From positions 1,523,647 through 1,587,646 of the forward strand of contig NZ_CP084028.1 in assembly GCF_020181595.1 (NCBI RefSeq): a DNA stretch of 64,000 nucleotides, in the 5' to 3' direction. The notes under the pieces were generated by a model. That model did no database searches and had not been told where the DNA came from. It saw nothing but the letters and a program-made list of their open reading frames with translations. Source of the stretch: [Mycobacterium] vasticus. GTDB taxonomy: Bacteria; Actinomycetota; Actinomycetes; Mycobacteriales; Mycobacteriaceae. Every line of letters starts with the position of its first letter. Position 1 is the first letter of the stretch. The position numbers and the translations under genes were made by a program. Of this stretch, positions 47,229-56,746 are shown piece after piece.

Positions 47229-48674
47229 ATGTCCCGGTTTGTCGACCGCGTCGTCATCCATGTGAGCGCGGGCGACGGGGGCAACGGCTGCGCGTCGATT
47301 CACCGCGAGAAGTTCAAGCCGCTCGGCGGCCCGGACGGCGGTAACGGCGGACGCGGCGGCAGCGTCGTGCTGGTCGTCGACCCGCAGGTGCACACCCTGC
47401 TGGACTTCCATTTCCGGCCGCACATCGCCGCCGCCTCCGGCAAGCAGGGGCAGGGCAGCAACAAGGACGGCGCGTTCGGCGCGGACCTGGAGATCAAGGT
47501 TCCCGACGGCACCGTCGTGCTCGACGAACACGGACGGCTGCTGGCCGACCTGGTGGGTACGGGTGCCCGCTTCGAAGCCGCCGCGGGAGGCCGCGGTGGG
47601 CTGGGTAACGCGGCGCTGGTGTCGCGTGCCCGCAAAGCGCCCGGATTCGCGCTGCTGGGGGAGAAGGGCGAGACCCGCGACCTCGCCCTCGAGCTCAAGA
47701 CCGTAGCCGACATCGGCCTCATCGGCTTTCCGTCCGCCGGTAAATCCGCACTGGTGTCGGTGATCTCGGCGGCCAAGCCGAAGATCGCCGACTATCCGTT
47801 CACCACGCTGGCGCCCAACCTGGGGGTGGTCTCCGCCGGGGACAACACCTTCACTGCCGCCGACGTGCCGGGCCTGATCCCGGGTGCCTCCACCGGACGC
47901 GGGCTCGGCCTGGACTTCCTGCGGCACATCGAACGTTGCGCCGTGCTGGTGCACATCGTGGATTGTGCGACTGCCGAACCCGGCCGTGATCCGATCTCCG
48001 ACATCGAGGCCATCGAAGCCGAACTGGCCGCCTATACCCCGACCATGCAAGGGGATTCGACGCTCGGGGATCTGGTGGACCGGCCGCGTGCGGTGGTGCT
48101 CAACAAGATCGACGTGCCCGAAGCCCGGGAGATGGCCGAGTTTGTGGCAGCCGATATCGCCGCCGAACGTGGCTGGCCGGTGTTCATGGTCTCGACGGTG
48201 AGCCGGGAGGGGTTGCGCCCGTTGACCTTCGCGTTGGCGGACATGGTGTCGGCGTATCGCGCCGCGCAACCCGAGCCGGTGGCACGCCGGCCGGTGATCC
48301 GGCCGATACCGGTCGGGCAGACCGGGTTCACCGTGGAATCCGACGGTGAAGGTGGTTTCGTCGTCCGCGGAACCCAACCGGAGCGCTGGGTGCACCAGAC
48401 CAGCTTCGACAACGACGAAGCGGTCGGCTACCTGGGTGACCGGCTGGCCCGGCTCGGCGTCGAGGACGAGTTGCTGCGTCAGGGCGCGACGCCCGGTTGC
48501 GCGGTGACCATCGGCGAGATGACCTTCGACTGGGAGCCGGCTACGGCGGCCGGGGTGGACGTGCCCTTGTCGGGTAGGGGCACCGACGTCCGGGTGGAAC
48601 GCAGCGACCGGATCGGGGCCGCCGAACGCAAGGTGGCGCGCAAACAGCGCCGAGAGCACACGGAGGACACGTGA
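47229..48674 (+). CDS. obg: Obg GTPase
   Basis: This 481-residue Obg has the glycine-rich N-terminal domain (1-160; [28 protein letters not shown]), the G domain (about 160-335; G1 [12 protein letters not shown]3 [10 protein letters not shown]4 NKID) and the C-terminal OCT domain. Obg binds the 50S subunit and ppGpp and is needed for ribosome assembly and growth control. I chose ATG at 47229 (MSRFVDRV) with gagagga upstream. The stop overlaps the proB GTG start (GTGA). Confidence 0.96.
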   Translation: MSRFVDRVVIHVSAGDGGNGCASIHREKFKPLGGPDGGNGGRGGSVVLVVDPQVHTLLDFHFRPHIAAASGKQGQGSNKDGAFGADLEIKVPDGTVVLDEHGRLLADLVGTGARFEAAAGGRGGLGNAALVSRARKAPGFALLGEKGETRDLALELKTVADIGLIGFPSAGKSALVSVISAAKPKIADYPFTTLAPNLGVVSAGDNTFTAADVPGLIPGASTGRGLGLDFLRHIERCAVLVHIVDCATAEPGRDPISDIEAIEAELAAYTPTMQGDSTLGDLVDRPRAVVLNKIDVPEAREMAEFVAADIAAERGWPVFMVSTVSREGLRPLTFALADMVSAYRAAQPEPVARRPVIRPIPVGQTGFTVESDGEGGFVVRGTQPERWVHQTSFDNDEAVGYLGDRLARLGVEDELLRQGATPGCAVTIGEMTFDWEPATAAGVDVPLSGRGTDVRVERSDRIGAAERKVARKQRREHTEDT

Positions 48675-49777
48675 CCGGCAGCGGTGCGCGAGAAGCGATT
48701 CGCACCGCGCGCAGCGTCGTCGTCAAGATCGGTACCACCGCGCTCACCACCGAGTCGGGGATGTTCGACGCGGGCCGGCTGGCCGGGCTCGCCGCGGCCA
48801 TCGAGGCCCGGATGAAGGCCGGATCGGACGTGACGATCGTGTCCTCGGGCGCGATTGCCGCCGGCCTGGAGCCGCTGGGACTGTCCAAGCGGCCCACCGA
48901 TCTGGCCACCAAGCAGGCTGCCGCCAGCGTGGGACAGGTGGCGCTGGTCAACGCGTGGAGCGCCGCCTTCGGTGAATTCGGCCGCGCCGTCGGGCAGGTG
49001 CTGCTCACCGCGCAGGACGTGTCGATGCGGGTGTCGCACACCAATGCCGCGCGCACGCTGGACCGGTTGCGGGCACTGCACGCCGTCGCGATCGTCAACG
49101 AGAACGACACGGTGGCCACCAATGAGATCCGGTTCGGCGACAACGATCGGCTCTCGGCGCTGGTGGCGCACCTGGTCGGGGCCGATGCGCTGGTGCTGCT
49201 CTCCGACATCGACGGCCTGTATGACGCCGACCCGCGTAAGGGTCCGGCTCGGCTGGTACCGGAGGTGGCCGGCCCGGACGACCTGCGCGGCGTGGTGGCC
49301 GGCGAGGGCAGTCACCTGGGCACCGGCGGCATGGTGTCGAAACTGTCGTCGGCTCTGCTGGCCGCCGACGCGGGTGTGCCGGTGCTGCTGGCCGCCGCCG
49401 GTGACGCAGCGGCAGCACTGTCGGAGGCATCGGTGGGCACCGTGTTCGCGCCGCGCGCGCAACGGCTTTCGGCACGCAAGTTCTGGGTGCGCCATGCCGC
49501 CGATGCGGCGGGAACTCTGACGTTGGATGCGGGCGCGGTCGAGGCGGTGCTGACCCGGCGGCGCTCGTTGTTGCCGGCCGGGATCACCGGGACCTCGGGC
49601 GCATTCCACGGCGGCGACGTCGTCGAACTGTGCGGCCCGGACGGGACGGTGGTGGCCCGCGGCGTCGTCGGCTATGACGCGGTGGAGCTGGCCGCCATGA
49701 TCGGGCGTTCCACCACGGATCTGGCACCTGATGCCCGCCGGCCGGTGGTCCACGCCGACGACCTGGTCGCGGTCTGA
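48671..49777 (+). CDS. proB: Glutamate 5-kinase
   Basis: This 368-residue enzyme has the amino-acid kinase domain (about 1-265; [43 protein letters not shown]) and a C-terminal PUA domain (about 275-365). It phosphorylates glutamate in the first step of proline synthesis; the partner ProA is at 62957, so the pathway genes are split by 13 kb here. The start is GTG within the obg stop codon. Confidence 0.96.
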   Translation: MTGSGAREAIRTARSVVVKIGTTALTTESGMFDAGRLAGLAAAIEARMKAGSDVTIVSSGAIAAGLEPLGLSKRPTDLATKQAAASVGQVALVNAWSAAFGEFGRAVGQVLLTAQDVSMRVSHTNAARTLDRLRALHAVAIVNENDTVATNEIRFGDNDRLSALVAHLVGADALVLLSDIDGLYDADPRKGPARLVPEVAGPDDLRGVVAGEGSHLGTGGMVSKLSSALLAADAGVPVLLAAAGDAAAALSEASVGTVFAPRAQRLSARKFWVRHAADAAGTLTLDAGAVEAVLTRRRSLLPAGITGTSGAFHGGDVVELCGPDGTVVARGVVGYDAVELAAMIGRSTTDLAPDARRPVVHADDLVAV

Positions 49778-49788
49778 CACCCACCGGC

Positions 49789-50493
49789 ATGAGCACCGTT
49801 TTCACCGTCGAAGGGGCAGGCTGGAGCGGCTTGCTGCGATTCATGTGCCGTGGCGCGGTCGCCAAGGGCCGCACGGTGCGAAACGTCAAGTACCCCAACA
49901 CCTATTTCGACGGCCTGCGCTATGTCCCAGCGGTCGAGGCGGTGCGGCGCGGTGCGCAGGCCCTTGACGACATGCTGAACGCACACTTCGACGGCCACCC
50001 CGACGCCGACGACGTCCTGGTCTACGGGGTGAGCATGGGCTCGCAAGTCGCCTGCAAATGGTTGCGCGACTACGGGCCGGGCACCTCGATCCCGGCCGGC
50101 AAGGTGTCGTTTCTGTTGCTCGCCAATCCCGAGCAGCCGTTCCACGGCATCTATCAGGCCGACCCGAAGCTGGTGTGGTTCATGACGTTGCCCGACTACG
50201 GCGGTGTAGGCGTTCCCGGGAACACCCCGTTCGCGGTGACCGATCTGTGTCGCCAGTACGACGGCATGGCGGATTTTCCCAACCGTCCCGCCGCACAGGT
50301 CAGTTGGCTGGCCGTATGCAACGCACTGGTGGGACTGGTAACCGTGCACAACAACTACTTCAGGGTGAATCCGCAGGCCCGCGACAACCTCCGGGTCAGG
50401 CGCGGCAACGTCACCTACGTGTTCTGCCCCACCCGGCGTAAGAGGCGTCAGCGGATCGAGAGCAGCTATGACCGCTCGGCCTGGAGCTACTGA
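49789..50493 (+). CDS. PE-PPE-domain serine hydrolase without a PE domain
   Basis: This is a 234-residue alpha/beta-hydrolase-like protein of the PE-PPE domain type. The nucleophile elbow reads VYGVSMGSQVA (GxSxGS). The NVKYPNTYFDGLRYVPAVEAV start and HNNYFRVNPQARD segment are typical of that family. No PE or PPE leader, signal peptide or transmembrane helix is visible. It may be a cytosolic or phage-derived esterase/thioesterase. The basic tail (TRRKRRQR) is unusual. It is 11 nt after proB and overlaps the TetR gene by 7 nt. Confidence 0.78.
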   Translation: MSTVFTVEGAGWSGLLRFMCRGAVAKGRTVRNVKYPNTYFDGLRYVPAVEAVRRGAQALDDMLNAHFDGHPDADDVLVYGVSMGSQVACKWLRDYGPGTSIPAGKVSFLLLANPEQPFHGIYQADPKLVWFMTLPDYGGVGVPGNTPFAVTDLCRQYDGMADFPNRPAAQVSWLAVCNALVGLVTVHNNYFRVNPQARDNLRVRRGNVTYVFCPTRRKRRQRIESSYDRSAWSY

Positions 50494-51122
50494 CCGGTGG
50501 GGTGTAGATACAGTGCGCCCCAGACGATTTCGGTCAGGGCCGTGGTGAGTTCGCTGTCGTAGCCGACGTCGTGGTTCGGCAGGTTCTGCTGGCAGGCCCG
50601 CTCCACCATCCACGTGAGTGCGCTTGCGGTGGCTTCGGCGGGCAGCTCGCGGCGAATGGAGCCTTCGGTCTGGCCGTCTTCGATGACCTGGGCCACCCGG
50701 CCCGAGATGCCGGTCAGCAGTTCCCGATAGGTGGCTCCCACCAGGGGGTCGTAGCCGGCCATCTCGTTGAGCGCGATCAGCAGCGGCTGGTGTCGCCGGT
50801 AGCTGGCGATGATCGCGGCCATCGCGTCGTGGACGTCGGCGGGATCGCGGCGCCCCGCCACGCCCCACCAGCGTTGCGCGCCCTCGGTGAGGTCGTCGAA
50901 CACCTGGTCGGCCAGCCGGCGCAGTAGGTGGCCCTTGTCCTCGAAGTAGATGTAGAAGCTGGCTCGCGAGATCCCGGCCTCGGTGGCGAGCCGGTCCACG
51001 CTGAGTTCGGTGAAGCTGGCGCCCTGGCGCATCAGTCGTTCGGTCGCGTCGAGCAGCCCGCGCTCGATCTCCCCGCGCCGCTCCTGGCGGCTGACCGTGG
51101 GTTTGCGCGTCACGGAGGCCAT
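50487..51122 (-). CDS. TetR-family transcriptional regulator
   Basis: This is a 211-residue TetR regulator. The N-terminal helix-turn-helix reads SVDRLATEAGISRASFYIYFEDK (about 41-63), followed by a helical ligand-binding domain ending YLHPTGQ. I chose ATG at 51122 (MASVTRKP), because a longer start at 51164 would begin inside the palindromic operator. The gene is divergent from the P450, and the operator (51154-51176) lies between them, so it probably represses the P450 and perhaps itself. The effector is unknown. Confidence 0.9.
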   Translation of the reverse strand: MASVTRKPTVSRQERRGEIERGLLDATERLMRQGASFTELSVDRLATEAGISRASFYIYFEDKGHLLRRLADQVFDDLTEGAQRWWGVAGRRDPADVHDAMAAIIASYRRHQPLLIALNEMAGYDPLVGATYRELLTGISGRVAQVIEDGQTEGSIRRELPAEATASALTWMVERACQQNLPNHDVGYDSELTTALTEIVWGALYLHPTGQ

Positions 51123-51152
51123 GCGGTGCAGCATACTGCGCACGATGACATC

Positions 51153-51180
51153 TTGACTAGACACTATGTCTAGTCATAAT
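51153..51180 (+). promoter_or_regulatory. Promoter of the P450 gene with overlapping TetR operator
   Basis: TTGACT (51153-51158) and CATAAT (51175-51180) form a SigA-type promoter with a 16-nt spacer. The spacer is filled by a perfect 10-nt inverted repeat, TGACTAGACA (51154-51163) and TGTCTAGTCA (51167-51176), separated by 3 nt. Binding of the divergent TetR protein here would block RNA polymerase. Confidence 0.82.
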
Positions 51181-51227
51181 GTCGTGTTGTTCGCATTGTG
51201 ATCGGAGTCATACGCCGAGGAGGCCCC

Positions 51228-52487
51228 ATGCCGGTATCGACCGCCGCAAGCCGTGTTTACGACGCCGTCGACCTGTCGTCACGCGCGTTCTGGTCCACCT
51301 CCGCTGCGGACCGGGAACGCTCGTACGCAGTCCTGCGCGACGAGCGCCCGGTGAGCTGGCATCCGCCGGTGGCGGACTCGATGCTCAACGATCCCGACGA
51401 CCCTGGATTCTGGGCCGTCACCAGGCACGCCGACATCGCCACGGTGAGCCGCAACAACGATGTCTTCCTGTCCGGCAAGGGTGTGCAGTTCGAGAACATC
51501 CCCGAAGAGATGCTCGAAACCACCCAATCCTTCCTGGCCATGGATCCGCCTCGACACACCAAACTGCGCAAACTGGCCACCGCGGCATTCACGCCCCGGC
51601 AGATCCGGCGCATCGAGGACTCGATCAAAGCCAGTGCCACGGCCATCGTCGGCGAACTGAAAGCCGCCGGCAGCGGGGCGGACTTCGTCGAATACTGCGC
51701 CAAGGAACTGCCGCTGCGCACGTTGGCGGACATGGTGGGCGTCCCGGATTCCGAGCGCGCCCAGGTGGCCAGCGCCGCCGATGCGCTGGTGTCGACCAAT
51801 GACCCGGTTTTCCTCAATGGGCGTGACCCGCTGGCGGTGATGGGCGAGAGCATCATGTACCTGCATCAGGTCGCCGCCACCCTGGCCGCGCAGCGCCGCG
51901 AGCAGCCCGGTGACGACCTGTTCAGCACCCTGGTGAACACCGAGGTGGACGGCGACCGGCTCACCGACGCCGAAGTGTGCGCCTACTTCGTGCTGCTGGC
52001 CGTCGCTGGCAACGACACCACCCGGCAGACCACCAGTCACGCGCTGCGGGCGCTGACCGAGTTCGGTGAGCAACGGGCCTGGCTGATGGATGATTTCGAC
52101 CGCCGCATCGGGATGGCCGTTGAGGAGTTCATCCGCTACGCCACTCCGGTGATGACGTTTCGACGCACCGCCGCAACCGATTACGAACTCGGTGGCCAGA
52201 TGATTCGGGCCGGCGACAAGGTGGCGATGTTCTACGCCTCCGGCAACTGGGACGATCGGGTTTTCATCGACCCGGACCGACTGGACCTGAGCCGGGATCC
52301 CAACCCGCACCTGGGATTCGGCGGTGGCGGGCAGCACTACTGCCTGGGCACCCACGTCGCGCGAGCCCAGCTGCGCGCCATCTTCGACGAGTTGCTGCAC
52401 GAGCTGCCCGGCATCGAGGCCGGCGAACCGGAGTACTTAGCGGGCAGCTTCATTCACGGGATCCGGGCCATGCCCTGCACGTTCTGA
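51228..52487 (+). CDS. Cytochrome P450
   Basis: This 419-residue cytosolic P450 has the heme-binding loop [11 protein letters not shown] with ligand Cys372, the I-helix oxygen motif AGNDTT (about 260-265) and the conserved [14 protein letters not shown] segment. It resembles mycobacterial CYP123/124/125/142-type enzymes that act on sterols or lipids, but the substrate is not readable. gaggagg lies 4 nt before ATG 51228; the upstream GTG at 51198 is rejected. No ferredoxin or reductase gene is adjacent. It overlaps the convergent transporter gene by 51 nt. Confidence 0.93.
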   Translation: MPVSTAASRVYDAVDLSSRAFWSTSAADRERSYAVLRDERPVSWHPPVADSMLNDPDDPGFWAVTRHADIATVSRNNDVFLSGKGVQFENIPEEMLETTQSFLAMDPPRHTKLRKLATAAFTPRQIRRIEDSIKASATAIVGELKAAGSGADFVEYCAKELPLRTLADMVGVPDSERAQVASAADALVSTNDPVFLNGRDPLAVMGESIMYLHQVAATLAAQRREQPGDDLFSTLVNTEVDGDRLTDAEVCAYFVLLAVAGNDTTRQTTSHALRALTEFGEQRAWLMDDFDRRIGMAVEEFIRYATPVMTFRRTAATDYELGGQMIRAGDKVAMFYASGNWDDRVFIDPDRLDLSRDPNPHLGFGGGGQHYCLGTHVARAQLRAIFDELLHELPGIEAGEPEYLAGSFIHGIRAMPCTF

Positions 52488-53726
52488 CCCCGGTGGTCCA
52501 GGCTCGGCCAGCCCGAACCGGATCCCGGTGGCGTCCTTGCCGATCGCGGTCAACACCACGACCGCGATCAGCGTCGGCACCACCGTGACGATCAGGGCGT
52601 ACGGGTAGCCGTGCGCGGCCGCGAGGTGTTCCTGGATCGGCAGGTTGAATGCGGCGAACAGATTGCCCAGCTGATAAGTCACGCCCGGATAGAAGCCGCG
52701 GATCGCGTCCGGCGACATCTCGGTGAGGTGCGCCGGAATCACGCCCCAGGCGCCCTGCACGAAGATCTGGATCAGAAACGCGCCGAGGCACAGCATGCCC
52801 GCGGTCTGCGACAACGCGAACAGCGGCACGATCGGCAGACCCATCGCCGCCGCCCAGATGATCGCGTAGCGCCGGCCCAGCCGCTGGGACAGCGAACCGA
52901 AGAACAGCCCACCGATGATCCCGCCGATGTTGTAGATCACCGCGATCCACTTGGCCGTGACATGCGACAGGCCCGCACCGTTGGCGGAGGTCAGAAACGT
53001 CGGATAGATGTCATGGGTGCCGTGGCTCATCCAATTGAACGCCGTCATCAGCAACACCAGGTAGCAGAAACGGCGGATCACCTTGGCGTCGGTGAACACG
53101 TCACGAATCCTGGTGCGGGTCAAGCGCATCCGGTCCTGCGTGGCCAGCCACACCTCGGACTCGGCGACTCGGTAGCGAATCAGCAGGCTGACCATGGCCG
53201 GCAGGATCGACAGCCCGAACAGCCAGCGCCAGGACAGCCCCAGCACGTCGTTCACCAGCAGTGAGGCCACCGTGGCGGCCAGATAGCCGAACAGGTAACC
53301 CTCCTGCAGCAGGCCGGAGAAGAACCCGCGACGCTCCGGCGGGATCTTCTCCATGGCCAGCGCGGCGCCCAATCCCCACTCGCCGCCCATGCCGATTCCG
53401 TAGAGCAGTCGCAGGATCACCAGCACGGTGAAGGTGGGCGCGAACGCGCACAGGAATCCGACCGTCGAGTAGAAGATCACGTTCACCATCAGCGGTATCC
53501 GCCGCCCGACCCGGTCGGCCCACAGGCCGAAGATCAGCGCCCCGAGCGGACGCATCATCAAGGTGGCGGTGGTCAAAAACGCCACCTCGGTCTTGGTGTG
53601 GCCGAAGGTCTTGGCGATATCGGCGTAGACGAAAACCACGATGAAATAGTCGAAGGCATCCATCGACCAACCCAGGACGGCGGCCAGGAACGAGTTGCGC
53701 TGGTCGGGGGTGAGGCGCTGTTTCAC
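52437..53726 (-). CDS. MFS transporter of the sialate/lactate (NanT/JEN-like) type
   Basis: This 429-residue carrier has about 12 helices. The start [21 protein letters not shown], the motif DRVGRRIPL and the loop [13 protein letters not shown] are typical of the sialate:H+/carboxylate MFS subgroup. The GTG start is assumed. It would move a small organic acid. Because it converges with the P450 and is not co-transcribed with it, joint function is possible but unproven. The C-terminal tail (last 25 residues) is polar and variable. Confidence 0.87.
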   Translation of the reverse strand: MKQRLTPDQRNSFLAAVLGWSMDAFDYFIVVFVYADIAKTFGHTKTEVAFLTTATLMMRPLGALIFGLWADRVGRRIPLMVNVIFYSTVGFLCAFAPTFTVLVILRLLYGIGMGGEWGLGAALAMEKIPPERRGFFSGLLQEGYLFGYLAATVASLLVNDVLGLSWRWLFGLSILPAMVSLLIRYRVAESEVWLATQDRMRLTRTRIRDVFTDAKVIRRFCYLVLLMTAFNWMSHGTHDIYPTFLTSANGAGLSHVTAKWIAVIYNIGGIIGGLFFGSLSQRLGRRYAIIWAAAMGLPIVPLFALSQTAGMLCLGAFLIQIFVQGAWGVIPAHLTEMSPDAIRGFYPGVTYQLGNLFAAFNLPIQEHLAAAHGYPYALIVTVVPTLIAVVVLTAIGKDATGIRFGLAEPGPPGSERAGHGPDPVNEAAR

Positions 53727-53774
53727 CGGAATATCGTGCCGGATCAGTCCGCCACTGCGGGCGTTATGCGGCGA

Positions 53775-54629
53775 TTAGTTCGCCGAAATCATCGCCGTGA
53801 TCAGTTCCTCGGCCAGCACCGCCAGGGCCGCCGAACAGCCACCGTCGAACTTGATGGCCGCCAGCTCGTCGCCGCGGGTCGGACCGCGGTTGACGATCGC
53901 GATCGGGACCCCACGCGCCGCTGCGTACCGGACGAACCGGTAGCCGGAGAACACCGTCAGCGAGGACCCGGCGACCAGCAACGCCTCGGCGTCGTCGACC
54001 ACTGAAAACGCCCGTTCGACACGGTCTTTGGGGACGTTCTCGCCGAAGTAGACGATGTCGGGTTTGAGCATCCCGCCGCACCGGTGGCAATCCACGTAGC
54101 GGAACGACGCGGTATCGGCGACAACTGCGTCCGCGTCGGGTGCCACCGCGATACCGCCGAGGTCCTCGGCGCGCTCGATGAATCCCGGGTTGAGCTCCTC
54201 CAGCTGCTCGGCCAGCGTCATGCGGCTCATGGTGGTCCCGCACCCCAGGCAGACCACCGTCGCGTAGCTGCCGTGCAGATCGACGACCCGGCGACCGCCG
54301 GCCTTGGTGTGCAGCAGATCGACGTTCTGGGTGACGACCCCGGTCACCACGCCGGCGGCTTCCAGCGCGGCCAGCGCCCAGTGACCCGCGTTGGGCGCGG
54401 TGGCGGCCATGTGGCGCCAGCCCACGTGGTTGCGGGCCCAGTACCGCTGACGGAAGACCGCATCGCCGGTGAACTGGGCGATGGTCATCGGATTGCTCGG
54501 CGGGGAGTCCGGCCCGCGATAGTCGGGAATACCGGAATCGGTGGAGATCCCCGCACCGGTCAGTACCGCGATTCGCCGGCCTGCCAGCAATGTCAGCAGG
54601 TCGCAGACCGTCGGCGTGATGTCGCTCAT
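53775..54629 (-). CDS. Sir2-family NAD-dependent deacylase (SIRT4-like)
   Basis: This is a 284-residue sirtuin. It has VLTGAGISTDSGIPDYRG (NAD binding), TQNVDLLHTKAG, the catalytic His in DLHGSY, the zinc pairs CLGC and CHRC, and GSSLTVFSGYRFV. The spacing between zinc pairs is large (about 50 residues), typical of class II (SIRT4-like) sirtuins. It removes acyl groups from lysines using NAD. I chose ATG at 54629 (MSDITPTV); farther upstream codons are Arg-rich and reach into nadE. It is divergent from nadE. Confidence 0.92.
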   Translation of the reverse strand: MSDITPTVCDLLTLLAGRRIAVLTGAGISTDSGIPDYRGPDSPPSNPMTIAQFTGDAVFRQRYWARNHVGWRHMAATAPNAGHWALAALEAAGVVTGVVTQNVDLLHTKAGGRRVVDLHGSYATVVCLGCGTTMSRMTLAEQLEELNPGFIERAEDLGGIAVAPDADAVVADTASFRYVDCHRCGGMLKPDIVYFGENVPKDRVERAFSVVDDAEALLVAGSSLTVFSGYRFVRYAAARGVPIAIVNRGPTRGDELAAIKFDGGCSAALAVLAEELITAMISAN

Positions 54630-54691
54630 CTGGTCCAGCGTAAGCACCCGAAAGCTGCGTATTGGCACAGTCCAGGCGACAATGGCAGGCG

Positions 54692-56746
54692 ATGGACTAT
54701 TCAGGGGACTTCTACAGCGCCTACCGGCACGGGTTCGCGCGGGTCGCTGCCTGCACACACCGCGCCACGCTTGCCGACCCGGCCGCCAACGTCGAGTCGG
54801 TGGTGCAGCTGGCGCGCCGGTGCCACGACGACGGCGTGGCACTGGCCGTCTTCCCCGAGCTCACGCTGTCGGGCTACTCGCTCGATGACATCGTCGCGCA
54901 GGACGCCCTGCTCGACGCGGTCCAGGCCGCGCTGCTCGACCTGGTCGCCGCGTCGCTGGAGCTGCTACCGGTCCTGGTGGTGGGGGCGCCGCTGCGCTAC
55001 GGCCACCGGGTGTACAACACCGCCGTCGTCGTTCATCGGGGCCGCATCCTCGGGGTGGTGCCCAAGTCGTACCCGCCCACCTACCGCGAGTTCTACGAGG
55101 GCCGCCAATTCGCCGCCGGTACTGGAGAGCGCGGCCTGATCCGGCTGGCCGGGGATGAGGTGCCGTTCGGCTCGGACCTGCTGTTCGCCGCAACCGACCT
55201 GCCGGGCTTCGTGCTGCACGCCGAGATCTGCGAGGACATGTTCGTGCCGGTGCCGCCGAGTGCGCAGGCGGCGTTGGCCGGCGCGACCGTGCTCGCCAAC
55301 CTCTCGGGCAGTCCCATCACCGTGGGCCGCGCCGAAGACCGGCGGCTGCTGGCCCGCTCGGCGTCGGCGCGGTGCCTGGCCGCCTACGTCTATGCCGCCG
55401 CCGGGGAAGGGGAGTCGACCACCGACCTGGCCTGGGACGGCCAGACCATGATCTGGGAGAACGGGACCCTGCTGGCCGAGAGTGACCGGTTCCCCCGCGA
55501 ACCCCAGCGCAGCGTGGCCGATGTGGACCTGGGGCTGCTGCGCTCGGAGCGTGCGCGAATGGGCACGTTCGACGACAACCGCCGACACCATCGGGATGCG
55601 ACAGGTGCATTCCGCCGGGTGGAGTTCGCACTCGACCCGCCGGACGGGGACATCGGACTGCGGCGGGTGGTTGAACGGTTCCCGTTCGTGCCATCCAATC
55701 CGCAACGGCTGCAACAGGACTGCTACGAGGCCTACAACATCCAGGTATCCGGTCTGGAGCAGCGGCTGCGCGCTCTGCGCTATCCCAAGGTGGTTCTCGG
55801 GGTGTCGGGTGGGCTGGACTCCACTCACGCGCTGATCGTCGCCGCACGGGCGATGGACCGGGAGAACCGGCCGCGCAGTGACATTCTGGCGTTCACCATG
55901 CCCGGCTTCGCCACCGGCGAGCACACCAAGGCCAACGCCGCGGCGCTGAGCAGGGCGCTGGGGGTGACCTTCGCCGAACTGGACATCCGCGACAGCGCCA
56001 GGCTGATGCTGACCGAACTGGGACACCCGTTCGCGCGCGGTGAAGCCGTATACGACGTCACGTTCGAGAACGTCCAAGCCGGCCTGCGCACCGACTACCT
56101 GTTCCGGATCGCCAACCAGCACGGTGGCATCGTGCTGGGCACCGGCGACCTGTCCGAGCTGGCGCTGGGCTGGTCCACCTACGGGGTGGGCGATCAGATG
56201 TCGCACTACAACGTCAACGGCGGGGTACCCAAAACCCTGATCCAGCACCTGATCCGGTGGGTGATCAACTCCGGGGAGTTCGATGCCGACGTGTGCGCGG
56301 TACTGGCCTCGGTTCTCAACACCGAGATCAGTCCCGAACTGGTGCCGGCGGCTGACGGCGAAGAGATTCAGCGCAGCGAAGACACCGTCGGGCCGTACTC
56401 GCTGCAGGACTTCGCGCTGTTCTCCGCTCTGCGCCACGGGTTCTCGCCGGCCAAGATCGCGTTCCTGGCGTGGCACGCCTGGCATGACATCGACGCGGGT
56501 TCCTGGCCGCCGGGTTATCCGGCGGACAAACGACAGGCCTACTCACTGGCCGAGATTCGCAAATGGCTGAAAGTCTTCGCCCAACGGTTCTATTCGTTCA
56601 GCCAATTCAAGAGGTCGGCACTGCCCAACGGGCCCAAGGTGTCCCACGGCGGCTCACTGTCACCCCGCGGCGACTGGCGCGCCCCGTCGGACATGTCGGC
56701 GCGGATCTGGCTCGACGAGATCGAGCGCGAGATACCCGAGAAGTAG
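54692..56746 (+). CDS. nadE: Glutamine-dependent NAD+ synthetase
   Basis: This 684-residue two-domain enzyme has an N-terminal glutaminase of the nitrilase fold with catalytic Glu56 (FPELTLSGYS), Lys125 (PKSYPPTYREFYE) and Cys180 (EICEDMF), and a C-terminal ammonia-dependent synthetase with the pyrophosphatase loop SGGLDSTHA. It makes NAD from nicotinate adenine dinucleotide, the last step of NAD synthesis. The length matches the mycobacterial enzyme (about 679). It lies beside a NAD-consuming sirtuin, and the next gene starts right after its stop. Confidence 0.96.
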   Translation: MDYSGDFYSAYRHGFARVAACTHRATLADPAANVESVVQLARRCHDDGVALAVFPELTLSGYSLDDIVAQDALLDAVQAALLDLVAASLELLPVLVVGAPLRYGHRVYNTAVVVHRGRILGVVPKSYPPTYREFYEGRQFAAGTGERGLIRLAGDEVPFGSDLLFAATDLPGFVLHAEICEDMFVPVPPSAQAALAGATVLANLSGSPITVGRAEDRRLLARSASARCLAAYVYAAAGEGESTTDLAWDGQTMIWENGTLLAESDRFPREPQRSVADVDLGLLRSERARMGTFDDNRRHHRDATGAFRRVEFALDPPDGDIGLRRVVERFPFVPSNPQRLQQDCYEAYNIQVSGLEQRLRALRYPKVVLGVSGGLDSTHALIVAARAMDRENRPRSDILAFTMPGFATGEHTKANAAALSRALGVTFAELDIRDSARLMLTELGHPFARGEAVYDVTFENVQAGLRTDYLFRIANQHGGIVLGTGDLSELALGWSTYGVGDQMSHYNVNGGVPKTLIQHLIRWVINSGEFDADVCAVLASVLNTEISPELVPAADGEEIQRSEDTVGPYSLQDFALFSALRHGFSPAKIAFLAWHAWHDIDAGSWPPGYPADKRQAYSLAEIRKWLKVFAQRFYSFSQFKRSALPNGPKVSHGGSLSPRGDWRAPSDMSARIWLDEIEREIPEK

